Assembly (NCBI GenBank): GCA_015179125.1
Contig: WHVA01000463.1
Coordinates: 27,547-91,546 of the forward strand
Origin: Gautieria morchelliformis
Lineage: Eukaryota > Basidiomycota > Agaricomycetes > Gomphales > Gomphaceae
Length of the DNA stretch: 64,000 nucleotides
Direction of reading: 5' to 3'
Of the stretch, positions 11,096 to 19,784 are shown in pieces (position 1 is the first letter of the stretch; each line of letters begins with the position of its first letter). A model generated the notes under the pieces. The model searched no databases, had not been told where the DNA came from, and worked only from the letters and a program-made list of their open reading frames with translations. The translations under genes were made by a program, and so were the position numbers.

Positions 11096-11896
11096 ATGTT
11101 CTGCGTGCCTCGTTCCGCAGAGAATCCTAACGTGGGGCCAAGCTGCGTTGACTGGCACCCTTCGATCGGTGGCTCACGAGTTTCCTTCACTCTTCCTCAC
11201 CTCCACTCAGTCCTCGTTGCCTCAGCACAACCCAGATAGACCAAACCAAGAAGTCATACATGTTAGCCATGAACGAGGCAAGAAGGCTGGCCCTTCGACG
11301 TCCGACATGTATGGCCCTCCAGATTGGGTCGACCCAGCATTGGTGTGTCTCATGCTAAGTTGACGCAACTGATTCTCGCACAGTCAATCCCGCCCCATAT
11401 CGGGCTCCTCCAACAAGACTACTGTCGTAGTTTTATACCTTCTCCGTGTCCCTTCTTGGCTCCGCACATTCTTGTATCCGAACCCCTGGTTCCTGATGTG
11501 TACCCTGCCATCGCATGGTCCAGCATCCTGGAATGTCAAGACCATGATTATGGGAATCGCCTGATTGTAGCTGACGCACCATCTCTGGGCAGTCCCCTTC
11601 CCCTAGTGTTTAATCCTGCGCCACAGGCGACTTTGGAGCTTGCAGATGAGGTCCCCGGCGGAACATGTTTGGGTTCTCCAGCTTCGGACGTTCCAGCACT
11701 GGAATGCGACTCTGACGATGAATCGGGTAGTGGATTTAGCGAGTGCCCGACGGGTGAGGATAGGCCTCGTGACCGGGACTCAGTACTGCCAGCAGAAAAG
11801 ACCTACCCTCAAAATGCTGCTTTGATGCTCCCTAGGTCAACATTCTGGATCGACGAAGACGGAGACGACTTGCCTGAGCTCCCTGCAGACTGGTAG
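11096..11896 (+). CDS. Hypothetical acidic-tailed protein, three exons
   Basis: I model exons 11096-11131, 11211-11342 and 11384-11896, giving 226 residues with all junctions in frame. Introns are 79 and 41 nt with GT...AG ends; the second is short for this genome and contains a CTAAG-like branch site. The protein has no domain I recognise. The last third is acidic (CDSDDESGSGFSECPTGED near the middle of exon 3, DEDGDDLPELPADW at the end), suggesting a disordered tail. There is no signal peptide or membrane segment. The start is chosen because it is the only ATG that joins exon 2 in phase. Flanking genes give no functional hint. The last exon is more certain than the first. Confidence 0.45.
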
Positions 11897-12458
11897 CTTG
11901 CTGGGGCTTGAATCATTTACTCCTATGAATGCGTCTCGGTGGACGGACGATGTCTTCGTCGAAGGCACTGCTCAGGTGGTATCAGGATCTCGTCAGGGCT
12001 CTGAGCACGGAGTACTCGGGTAGAAAGGGTCAGCACCGCTTGGGTCCCTATAAGTCAGTATAAAAGTTTCCAAGTATTAGCGGCTACCTCCACATAAAAC
12101 ATTGCAGCTAAGTCCTGCCTGTGTATGGCCACCACGACTACGGTAGCGTCCCTGCCGTCAAAAAGGAGGACGGGCATGTTTTCGATCTGTGAAGATGAAG
12201 GGGCTGATTGCCTGCCTAAGATCTCAGGCTCATAAGTACTGTAAGCCTATCCAAATCACGAGGGACCCAACACGAAAACAGGGATCTACACCGTGAATTG
12301 ATACAATATTGCAGTAGATATATGAGTACATTCCAAACAGGCTCTCACTTCCAGATTCCAACCTACAAGTCCAATCGCGACCGCGCAACCGCAAAATCAC
12401 CCCTGCGAGCTTGAAACTTTTGCCGGCGTGCAGTCACATCGACTCCATAAATAGTTCG
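11897..12458. other. Intergenic, no gene seen
   Basis: This stretch separates the acidic-tailed gene from the convergent proline-rich gene. No further coding content or repeat is visible. Confidence 0.5.
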
Positions 12459-13154
12459 TCACCAGTCGCATTTCCACACTCTTGGCCTGCCTTTTGGCCC
12501 AAGGGGGAACGTGTACTCGCGCAGCTTCCTCAGCCTTATCCCACGGCCGGCGCCCTCTCCCTGTACGGCGTCTCCGCTCGTACCCTCGTCAGCTCCTCTC
12601 CCCCCTCTCCCCTCCGAAGCTCGTCTCGACTTGCTGCGGTCCCTTGCAGAGACCCGCAGCATCCTGCTGGACCCCGCACCCAAATCGGGCTGCGGGTCCA
12701 TAGAGGTACAAATTTGGTGTTGGTTTTTGCGAGGGCGGCTGCCCCCGCGAGATACGCGACCAGGGAGCTCTTCGCTCTTAAACCTTGCCTTTGCCTTGCT
12801 CTTTCGGCGACGGTCGCGGTCGGCTTGAGACGCGAATGGTGGTGACGATGCTCGGTCGCCTTGTAGGGATGAGGGCGTGGGGGTGGCGGGTGGCGGCGGC
12901 GGCGGAAGCACGGGGATGTGGAGCGGCGGCAGGAATTGGTACGCGGGGAAGTGCGGCAGGAATTGGTACGCGGGGAAGGGCTGCAGGAGCGCGGGGTGCA
13001 AGAGGGGGATTGGTGCCGCCAAGGTAACTGGCCCCAAGCCTAGAGGGGCGAGGCGTATGGGTTGGGTGAATAGCCGGCGGTCCTCCTCCAAGTCGATAGG
13101 ACGTAAGAGTCCAAGGGTATGTAACGAGGGCAACTGAACATTTTCCATTGTCAT
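12459..13154 (-). CDS. Hypothetical proline-rich, basic protein
   Basis: A single uninterrupted frame of 231 codons starts at 13154 in a reasonable context. The N terminus (MTMENVQLPSLHTLGLL) is followed by a proline-rich stretch with a tandem FPAYQFLP repeat at about residues 60-76, a polyproline run, a highly basic stretch (DRDRRRKSKAKARFK) and a C terminus rich in arginine and glycine that ends FPLGPKGRPRVWKCDW. There is no membrane segment. Composition suggests a largely disordered nuclear protein, which is inference only. The opposite strand is also open because of GC richness, but the structured ends and the start codon favour this strand. A CACGTG site lies 85 bp upstream of the start. 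I do not recognise a family with confidence. Confidence 0.55.
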   Translation of the reverse strand: MTMENVQLPSLHTLGLLRPIDLEEDRRLFTQPIRLAPLGLGPVTLAAPIPLLHPALLQPFPAYQFLPHFPAYQFLPPLHIPVLPPPPPPATPTPSSLQGDRASSPPFASQADRDRRRKSKAKARFKSEELPGRVSRGGSRPRKNQHQICTSMDPQPDLGAGSSRMLRVSARDRSKSRRASEGRGGRGADEGTSGDAVQGEGAGRGIRLRKLREYTFPLGPKGRPRVWKCDW

Positions 13155-13238
13155 GGATGGTAAAGATGAACGATGGCGGTTGAGGGTACAAGAATTAGGC
13201 CAGGTCTACTTTATATGTAGGATTTGAACAATGATCGT

Positions 13239-13244
13239 CACGTG
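13239..13244. promoter_or_regulatory. CACGTG (E-box type) site upstream of the proline-rich gene
   Basis: The palindrome sits in GTCACGTGTC, 85 bp before the start of the minus-strand gene at 13154. The same core with a preceding GT occurs upstream of clpP/brl1 and of smn1. Such sites are bound by bHLH factors in fungi; binding here is inferred. Confidence 0.4.
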
Positions 13245-14219
13245 TCGCCTTCCCTTTGTGCGAACATAATAGCTCAATTCAAGGTTTCTTATTGAGAAGA
13301 CCATGAACACATGTATTGTTGTAATACCTAATTCTTATCGATGCTCTATTGTCCTTTACAGCATGCCGAAGCACGGTTCGGATAAGTTTGCGAGGCCGAA
13401 CGCGGCAGGGCTGACTAACCGGACGGATTAGGTAAGCTGCGGTGACAGGTCTTTTCACCGCTACTGCCCCCTCCAAGCAATATCTTGGAGGAGCCCGCCA
13501 CTCCCTTTTCCGGAGTTTCCCCCGCTCGATCATGCAACAACAGAATTCTGTAAGTACTGCCCGCAAAACAACAGGGAGTAAGTTTCCTTTTGGATCTGCT
13601 CCGGCGTTGAAGACTTCGGTTTAGACTACGATTTAAGCCTTTGTCCGACTCTGCGGCGCAGATTTACTCTGTTTCCCCTGCTGCTTCAATTCAAGAACCC
13701 GGTTCATGGCTTATGGTCACCCGGCGGCAGAGCTCAAGCGCTCAGACTTGATGGCCTGATTGCGTGGCCCATGCCGAAGAGCCTGAGAATTGTCAATTGA
13801 TGATTCATAGCGCGACGCCGTGGCAATAACTTCATGTAAAGCTACTTCTACTGTGCTACGCGCCACCGCCACAGACCAGCGGTGAATCTGAACTTGAATC
13901 GTTCGATCCGCGGTCCGGCCTTATCAACTCAGACTCATATTATAGCATCGACTGAGTGTGCTTTTCTGCATGTCCCCAGGTCGTCATAAGAATCTCTGAT
14001 ACCTTTCTGTGGGCACGCGAGGTATATGGAGCTATATATCAACTTTTCCGGCGCTTATATTACCGGTCCCTAATAATTCTTATCGTACAAATTAAGTATA
14101 CCAACCTTCCTGATCAGGCGCCAGTGGCAGGCCCCACTCCCCTTTGCGGCAACTCAACGGGTTATATCAGACTCGGAACTACTATAACCTCTTACCAGAA
14201 AGGTCACGGATCCCCAACC
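13245..14219. other. Intergenic, no gene seen
   Basis: No supported frame. TATA-like sequences (TATATCAAC at about 14034, TTATATCAG at about 14162) precede the dehydrogenase gene and may belong to its promoter. Confidence 0.45.
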
Positions 14220-15198
14220 ATGGATACTGAAAAAACCAATCGTCTCTTCGACCGCGTCGCGATCGTTGCTGGTGCGGGTAGTCGCGACAGTCCGAATAAT
14301 CCTGATATTGTGGGCAATGGCCGCGCTGCATCTATCCTCCTAGCTCGAGCAGGCGCATTCGTTGTGTTAGTTGACATGAATCTAGCCTGGGCACAGCGCA
14401 CGCAGCAAATGATTGACTCGGCTCCGGCAAATCTCAATCATGGGCCAAATCGCACACTCGCCATTCGTGCTGACGTCACACGCCCATCGGAATGTGAAGC
14501 TGTCGTGAGGGCCACATTGGACAAGTGGGGTCGACTCGACATATTGGTAAACAATGTTGGAATAGGAGGCGCGGACGGAACAGCCGTCGAGGTCGACATC
14601 GAGGAATGGCGGAGAGGCATGGACGTCAACGTACTCGGCATGGTGTTAATGTCGAAATACGCTATCCCAGAAATGTTGAAGACCAGCCCCAATGACGTTA
14701 GTCGCGGAACAGGAAAAGTCATTGTGAATATGTCATCCATCGTTGGTATGCAAGGGGGTAAGCTGATAGTCATTCCTTATCCCGGGTGAGTCGCATATGC
14801 TTATGCCGGACGCAGGCGTACCCTCCCTCTTGTATCCGACCTCCAAAGGCGCGATTATCAGCATGACGCGAGCCATGGCGGCGCATCACGGACCATCTGG
14901 CATCCGAGTCAATTCAGTAGCCCCGGGGACCGTATTCACGCCTATGGTCGTGGGTGACGGGATGCCTGTCGCGATGCGTAGACTTCGAACCGCTCTCGCC
15001 CCTCTGCCGATAGAAGGGTATGGCTGGGACGTTGGAAACGCGGTCGTATTTTTGGCCAGTGATGAGGCTAGGTGGATCACTGGTGTGGTGTTACCGGTAG
15101 ACGCTGGTAAAACAGCTGGTCAGCCTGCAGGAATGGGAGGTATGGTAGCCAGTAGTGCTGACACCGTGATGGGGGCAAAGGCAAAAGGCAAACTCTAG
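14220..15198 (+). CDS. Short-chain dehydrogenase/reductase (SDR)
   Basis: Two exons, 14220-14757 and 14816-15198, joined across a 58-nt intron in phase 1, give 306 residues, a normal length for a classical SDR. The Rossmann entry is GAGSR...VGNGRA at about residues 18-36, a variant in which extra residues separate the glycines, as in some fungal members. NNVG (111-114) replaces the usual NNAG. The catalytic serine lies in NMSS (residues 170-173) and the tyrosine and lysine in YPTSK (Y186, K190). The C-terminal part has the usual GIRVNSVAPG and ITG...LPVDAG motifs. It should be an NAD(P)-dependent oxidoreductase of the cytosol; the substrate cannot be told. The ATG at 14220 is preferred to any upstream start because of its CCAACCATGG context and the SDR start. 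It is convergent with clpP, about 300 bp apart. Confidence 0.9.
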
Positions 15199-15498
15199 CC
15201 GGCATGAATACAAATTCACTGGCATGTATACTTAGTTAACAACACCCGCGATCCGCAATAGATAATCTAAATGCTGTTTTTTTGGTCAAGGACCTACGTA
15301 AAGCACTGTTTCTCCATACCGCTGAACGAACAAGGGAGTATTAGCTTGATTACTGTAACGCACAATCAAACTTTGTCTCACCCCTGCAATGCTAGCGAGG
15401 CTGAACATACAAGTGTACCTTCAATCGAGATGATAGTGACCTAATTCTTCTACTTACTCTTAAGCATAAGCATGAGAAGCGCTTCCTTGTTCAGAACT

Positions 15499-16655
15499 TC
15501 ACTCCTTCGAATCCAACGTTAGCCTACGCTCCAAAATCCCGTCCACCAAACCGAAATCCAATGCCTCTTGCGCTGAAAGCAGACTCATGAGTGACCCACA
15601 GTAGATCCCATGATCACAAAGCTACCTGTCATGAAATAGTCACGTTCAAGTGCAGTGGCTAATGTCATCCTGGATTAGGCAGCGATCGGGGTAAATACGT
15701 GATATGACGCACTGAACCTCTGCATAGCGTCAGCCCTGTCTTCCCCTTCTTTTTTACAATGCCGCTGATAAACCTCCGTCAACAATTCTCGGACGCGTAG
15801 GATTTCCTTTGCATGAATAGCAATGTCGCTGGCCTGACCAGAGGCACCTCCCGAGGGCTCTGACAGTCGAGAAACATTCAAAGGTGCCAGGTTTTACGTG
15901 GCTAGAACGTACGATGAATCATAATACTCGCATGAGGTAGGCAGTGCCTCTTCCCTGGTTCTCCTAGACGAGGGTGAGGATGTCTAGCACGAACATGAGA
16001 TACGAGCAGGCGAACACACCAGCCGCAAGAAGGAGAGACCCCATCGAGCATGCTTGACCAACGCAATACGTATGGATCGGTGATGAAACATACTGAGAAA
16101 CTCCATCAAAGGCTTCCCAGTATCAGCAGTATAGCTCACCTGCATCTATCACGCATGCATGTGGTTTGTGAGCTGAAACAGTAAAAGGTGTTTACTTTCC
16201 ACCTACAGTATCGTATATTGCCAAGCCAGCAGTAACGCTACCTCCTGGAGAGTTTATGTATAGATGTATTGGTTTCGATGTTTCTTCTGCTTCAAGAAAT
16301 AAAAGCTGGGCCACAAGGAGAGCGGAATCGGTATCTCGAATCTTCAATTCGGTTGTCAAAAACTGCACCCAAATGTGTAGAAAGCTAGATGGTCACCGGC
16401 CCATATAGCATTATGACGCGCTCCCTCAGAAGACGAGAAAATATGTCATATGATCTTTCACCTCGCCCCTATTGGAAATGTATCAATGACTACATGGGTA
16501 CATGGACGACCGAGACTTACAGTCTGCTCAATGACTATTGGGACGAGGTTAGCTGAAGGTGGTGAGTTCCATGACGACGCAAAAGGGTGGAAGTATCGTC
16601 GGTGCGGCCGGACAACAGATCGTAAAGTCGGACAGAGGGTACGCAGAGTCGACAT
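15499..16655 (-). CDS. clpP: ClpP, mitochondrial ATP-dependent protease proteolytic subunit
   Basis: Nine exons (16655-16521, 16468-16397, 16341-16207, 16145-16140, 16092-16020, 15963-15913, 15859-15713, 15658-15626, 15572-15499) join in frame to 241 residues. The first 35 residues are rich in Arg and Ser, as in a mitochondrial targeting peptide, and lead into LVPIVIEQT. Hallmarks follow: [56 protein letters not shown] with catalytic Ser132, MIHQPSGG with His157 and LERDYFMT with Asp213. Exon 4 is only six bases and supplies Met-Gln in the conserved IYDTMQY. Introns are 47-61 nt. ClpP forms a heptameric-ring serine protease that degrades matrix proteins with ClpX. The spacing between His157 and Asp213 is slightly longer than in bacteria. 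The gene is divergent from brl1. Confidence 0.93.
16140..16145 (-). other. clpP: Six-nucleotide microexon of clpP
   Basis: ATGCAG is flanked on the minus strand by an AG acceptor (GATAG) and a GTGAGC donor. It encodes exactly the Met-Gln that family members have between IYDT and Y. Without it the adjoining exons still join in frame but lose these two conserved residues. Confidence 0.75.
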
Positions 16656-16895
16656 AGGACCTGCACTTTGGTCACGTGTTGTTTGTAGCCACGCGTCACT
16701 CGTTCCTCAGGCTTTGACCATGAATGACCGATATGAGAGGCGGTCTCAGGAAGCTCCTATGGATTTTGAATTCACCGACAAGAATAGGAATGTAATTCCC
16801 ATAGACTCGCCCTTTAGAACCCCCGTGAAGCGTGAGTTAGCATTTCTTCCTGGATATCTCTTTGTTTAATGTGTCGCACAGGCTCACATACTGAT
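16656..16895. promoter_or_regulatory. Divergent clpP-brl1 promoter with CACGTG
   Basis: Only 240 bp separate the start codons of clpP (minus) and brl1 (plus). A CACGTG palindrome lies at 16673-16678 within GGTCACGTGTT, 18 bp upstream of the clpP start. A shared bidirectional promoter is inferred from the spacing. Confidence 0.55.
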
Positions 16896-18228
16896 ATGGC
16901 CACACCAACGCCGCCCTTTCCTCAACCAAATCCATCGACTCCAACATTTTGTTCCACTAGCAATGTCCCGTTCATGTTCCACCAACCCGCCCCTTCCTCG
17001 ACCCCTTCCCACCCATGGGTTCCTTCGTCCGGTCCGCGTATGCTTTTACCCGAAGTAAACGACGTGGATATGCAAGATGTTAGCCCACCCAAGCCGGAAA
17101 CGTCAACCTCGGAAGTGAGGACTGTCGCCACAGGCGCTTTGAGTAGGGTCTTTCGTGCTCGCCAGAAACAGAAAGAGAGATCTCGAGGTCGCGAAGCGAA
17201 AAGAAAGTTAGTAAGTGGCGACGTTGGGAACGACGGATCGGACGAAGGAGTTTCAAGCGAGAATGACGAAGTTCGAGAGCTTGTCAGCCGTCCCCAACGA
17301 AGGAGAGGTGGAGGCATGCGGAAGTCATACTCGGAGCCGATTACAACAACCTCAAGTCACAACCACCACTATACATTACACATGCCCGCCCGACAGTTAT
17401 CTCACTCGGAGATACCCTACATGTTGCTTGGGTCAGCTATTACAATCACGCTATAACTAACGTTGACCGCCCATTTTGCAGATATTTACAATTCTTTTTC
17501 AACTTATCTCTAGTTATCGGGTTGTTGTATCTCATGTTTTACTTTGTCCGTGCCGTCCAGAAGGATGTCGAACAGAAAATGGCTGAACACATGCTCGGTG
17601 GGTTCCTATTGAACATGGCGATGTTAAACATCTGACACCTCCACACCCGCGTTCTGTCTAGAATCATTGCAGGAGATCAAAGAATGTGCTAGGCTGTACG
17701 CGGATAACTTCTGTGCAGAAAAGCCATCTCCCATCATCATGCTCCAATGCCAGGAGTGGAAGGCATGTATGGACCGTGATGCTTCCATTGTTGGTCGAAC
17801 TAGACTTTTAGCGGAACTGATAGGAGAGGTTATCAATGGCTTTATGGAGCCTATCACATGGCGAACGATGGTGAGCCTGCCGGACATTGCACGCGACTTG
17901 ATAGGTGACCAATTTGGTCCAGATTTTTCTTACCACAGCTCTGACAATGGGCATCGCACTCATCAACACGTTACTTATGTTCTATCGTGCACGACACGCT
18001 CCAATAAACAATTCACCGCCGCCCCCTCCAAACCCTATGATGTATGGTGCCCTCCCGCCATACTGGGGTCAGTCTCCCAATCCATCCTTTCCATACGCAT
18101 TTGATCGGCAGGATGAAGGAAGTGAAATTAGGAGGCCGTGGAGCGCGCCAATGGACGGAGAGGACAGTTTAGAAACACCTTCCCGACGCCGAAGACTCCA
18201 TGAACGTGACAATTTTGTGAAGGTTTAA
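16896..18228 (+). CDS. brl1: Brl1/Brr6 nuclear-envelope protein
   Basis: Four exons (16896-17431, 17482-17597, 17662-17870, 17923-18228) join in frame to 388 residues. The N-terminal 178 residues are Pro/Ser-rich and disordered, with a charged stretch. The Brl1/Brr6 domain follows: a first membrane segment (YLQFFFNLSLVIGLLYLMFY, about 180-199), a lumenal part with four conserved cysteines (C226, C235, C247, C253) around MLQCQEWKAC, the stretch VINGFMEPITWRTM, and a second membrane segment (IFLTTALTMGIALINTLL, about 288-305). In yeasts the family acts in the nuclear envelope and ER in nuclear pore assembly and lipid homeostasis. The start at 16896 (GATATGGCC) is preferred to one 27 bp upstream by context. 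The third intron must end at 17922; the AG at 17938 would give an immediate stop. Confidence 0.93.
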
Positions 18229-18277
18229 TAACAATGTTGTCATTTACATAGTTGTCATAAGATCGTCGCGGTTTAGT

Positions 18278-18283
18278 CACGTG
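18278..18283. promoter_or_regulatory. CACGTG site upstream of smn1
   Basis: The palindrome lies in AGTCACGTGAT, 94 bp before the smn1 start and 50 bp after the brl1 stop. It resembles the site in the clpP-brl1 promoter. Confidence 0.45.
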
Positions 18284-18376
18284 ATTTGGTCACAGACTCA
18301 TCTTCACTGCCCAAGTAACGTGGAGCCGGACCGACTCCCAATCGACAAACTCCTGACCTCGTCTTCAGGGAGAGCA

Positions 18377-19392
18377 ATGCGCTCGCTAGTTTCGTACGAC
18401 GACATAGCTTCTGAGGTGCCTGCAGAAGTATCTCCACACAATGGCGGTCCTGGGTTACCACCGACGAAACGACGGAAGAACAATAACCGCCATGCTCAAA
18501 GGTCGGGTGGCCACCGTCAGAATAATGATGAAGACCATGAGCAGGAGGAACACAAGAAGGCGGGGAGAGACTACGGAATAGTGGAGGAGAGTCGTCAGCT
18601 TACACACGAAGAAATTTGGGACGATTCAGCACTCATTCACGCATGGGACGCTGCTGTGGAAGAATACGAGGTTGGTTGGTTCATTTTTGCCATAAAGTCT
18701 TCCGAGAGGTCACGTACGTTTCAGGTTCTAAACGGTCCAGACAAAAAGTGGAAGTCTGAGCCAGTAAACAAATCTCCACTGTGAGTTTTCCAAGTTCAAT
18801 AGAATCACGTTTAACATGATAGTTAAGTAGGTGGTTTAACATTCCACCGGAAACAGAAGCGCCTTCAACACCATCACCTGGTCCTTCATTCCTTGTGCCT
18901 TCTATTCCTGCTGTCTTCACCTCCGAAGGAGATCTAGACCAAGACGAATGTTTTGAACCTTCCGACCCCGATAATTCGCGTCCTGTGAATTTTGACACAT
19001 TTGTACCCCAGCATGATCCCTCGCTGCCTGACGCTGATGCCAAGGTCTCCAATGGGGCAACCGATGCCGGGCATGGGATCGTTCCCCCTCCCCCGGCAGG
19101 GATGTCCAGTCAAGTCACCCCAAACGAAGCGTTCGAGCGCGCCATGGGAGCTTGGTATTGGGCTGGATACTGGACTGGTGTCTACCATGTAAGTTCCTAT
19201 GTCTGAAGCTTCGGTTATAGATGCAAGGACTTACTCCCCGTTTCCTAGAGCGGTGTCACTCAGAAAGTGCATCCAAAGTCAAAGGGCCATGATCACAAAA
19301 TTGAGGCAACGGATGAGGCCATAGTTGGTGATATCGAACAGGAACAGGTATCAAGCGAATCAGATGAAGAAACTGATCTCATGCCGACCTGA
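18377..19392 (+). CDS. smn1: SMN (survival motor neuron) homologue, snRNP assembly
   Basis: Four exons (18377-18670, 18725-18780, 18831-19188, 19249-19392) join in frame to 283 residues. Near residues 76-98 the stretch LTHEEIWDDSALIHAWDAA matches the Gemin2-binding region of SMN proteins. Near residues 219-236 AMGAWYWAGYWTGVYH is a YG box, the self-association helix (S. pombe Smn1 has an equivalent). I see no Tudor domain, as in S. pombe. The middle is Pro/Asp-rich and the N-terminal part basic. After the YG box an acidic tail of about 47 residues follows, longer than usual. SMN acts with Gemin2 to load Sm proteins on spliceosomal snRNAs. Start chosen at 18377 (MRSLVSYDD) over an upstream in-frame ATG at 18281, which would overlap the CACGTG region. 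The last 26 codons lie in a duplicated segment. Confidence 0.9.
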
Positions 19393-19510
19393 TCGTTGAA
19401 TTTTGTTCGGCGGAGGCCATAGTTGGTGATATCGAACAGGAACAGGTGTCAAGCGAACCAGTTGAAGAAACTGATCTCATACTGACATTATCGTTGAATT
19501 TTGTTCGGCG
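19315..19510. repeat. 98-bp direct duplication at the 3' end of smn1
   Basis: 19315-19412 and 19413-19510 are adjacent copies of exactly 98 bp, both starting GAGGCCATAGTTGGTGAT and ending TTTTGTTCGGCG. The first copy contains the last codons and stop of smn1; in the second a few substitutions have accumulated and the stop position is changed. It is a tandem duplication of the gene end and its 3' flank. Confidence 0.9.
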
Positions 19511-19784
19511 GTACACATCCTTGATCCTCTTCATAAAATGTAAGTCATGGCTTGAATCTGCAGACTAAGTTCGACTGCCCATCTCAAACTGAGGAATCTC
19601 CACAGCGGATTACAAATCGTCCATCTGCCAATTGGCTGTATATAAGTACAGTATTTTGGCGCAAGAACGAAACTAAGATCTAAAGCCATCGCGAATCTAT
19701 TAAGCCAACCACCAAGTACGCTAAATCCTCATTAAGAGATAGTCCTCTATGGGGTATTCCACAGACAAGAAAAACTTGACGGTA
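19511..19784. other. Intergenic between convergent smn1 and cation-ATPase genes
   Basis: About 270 bp with no coding content; it probably holds both 3' untranslated regions. Confidence 0.6.

Noticed and set aside
12411-12845. Plus-strand frames opposite the proline-rich gene
   Set aside because: They are shadows caused by high GC; the minus-strand frame has the better start and structured ends.
17923-17938. Alternative acceptor for the third brl1 intron at 17938
   Set aside because: It would give CTC TGA, an immediate stop, and lose residues of the second membrane segment.
19393-19510. Possible extra exon of smn1
   Set aside because: The similarity to smn1 is due to the 98-bp duplication; the main frame stops at 19392.
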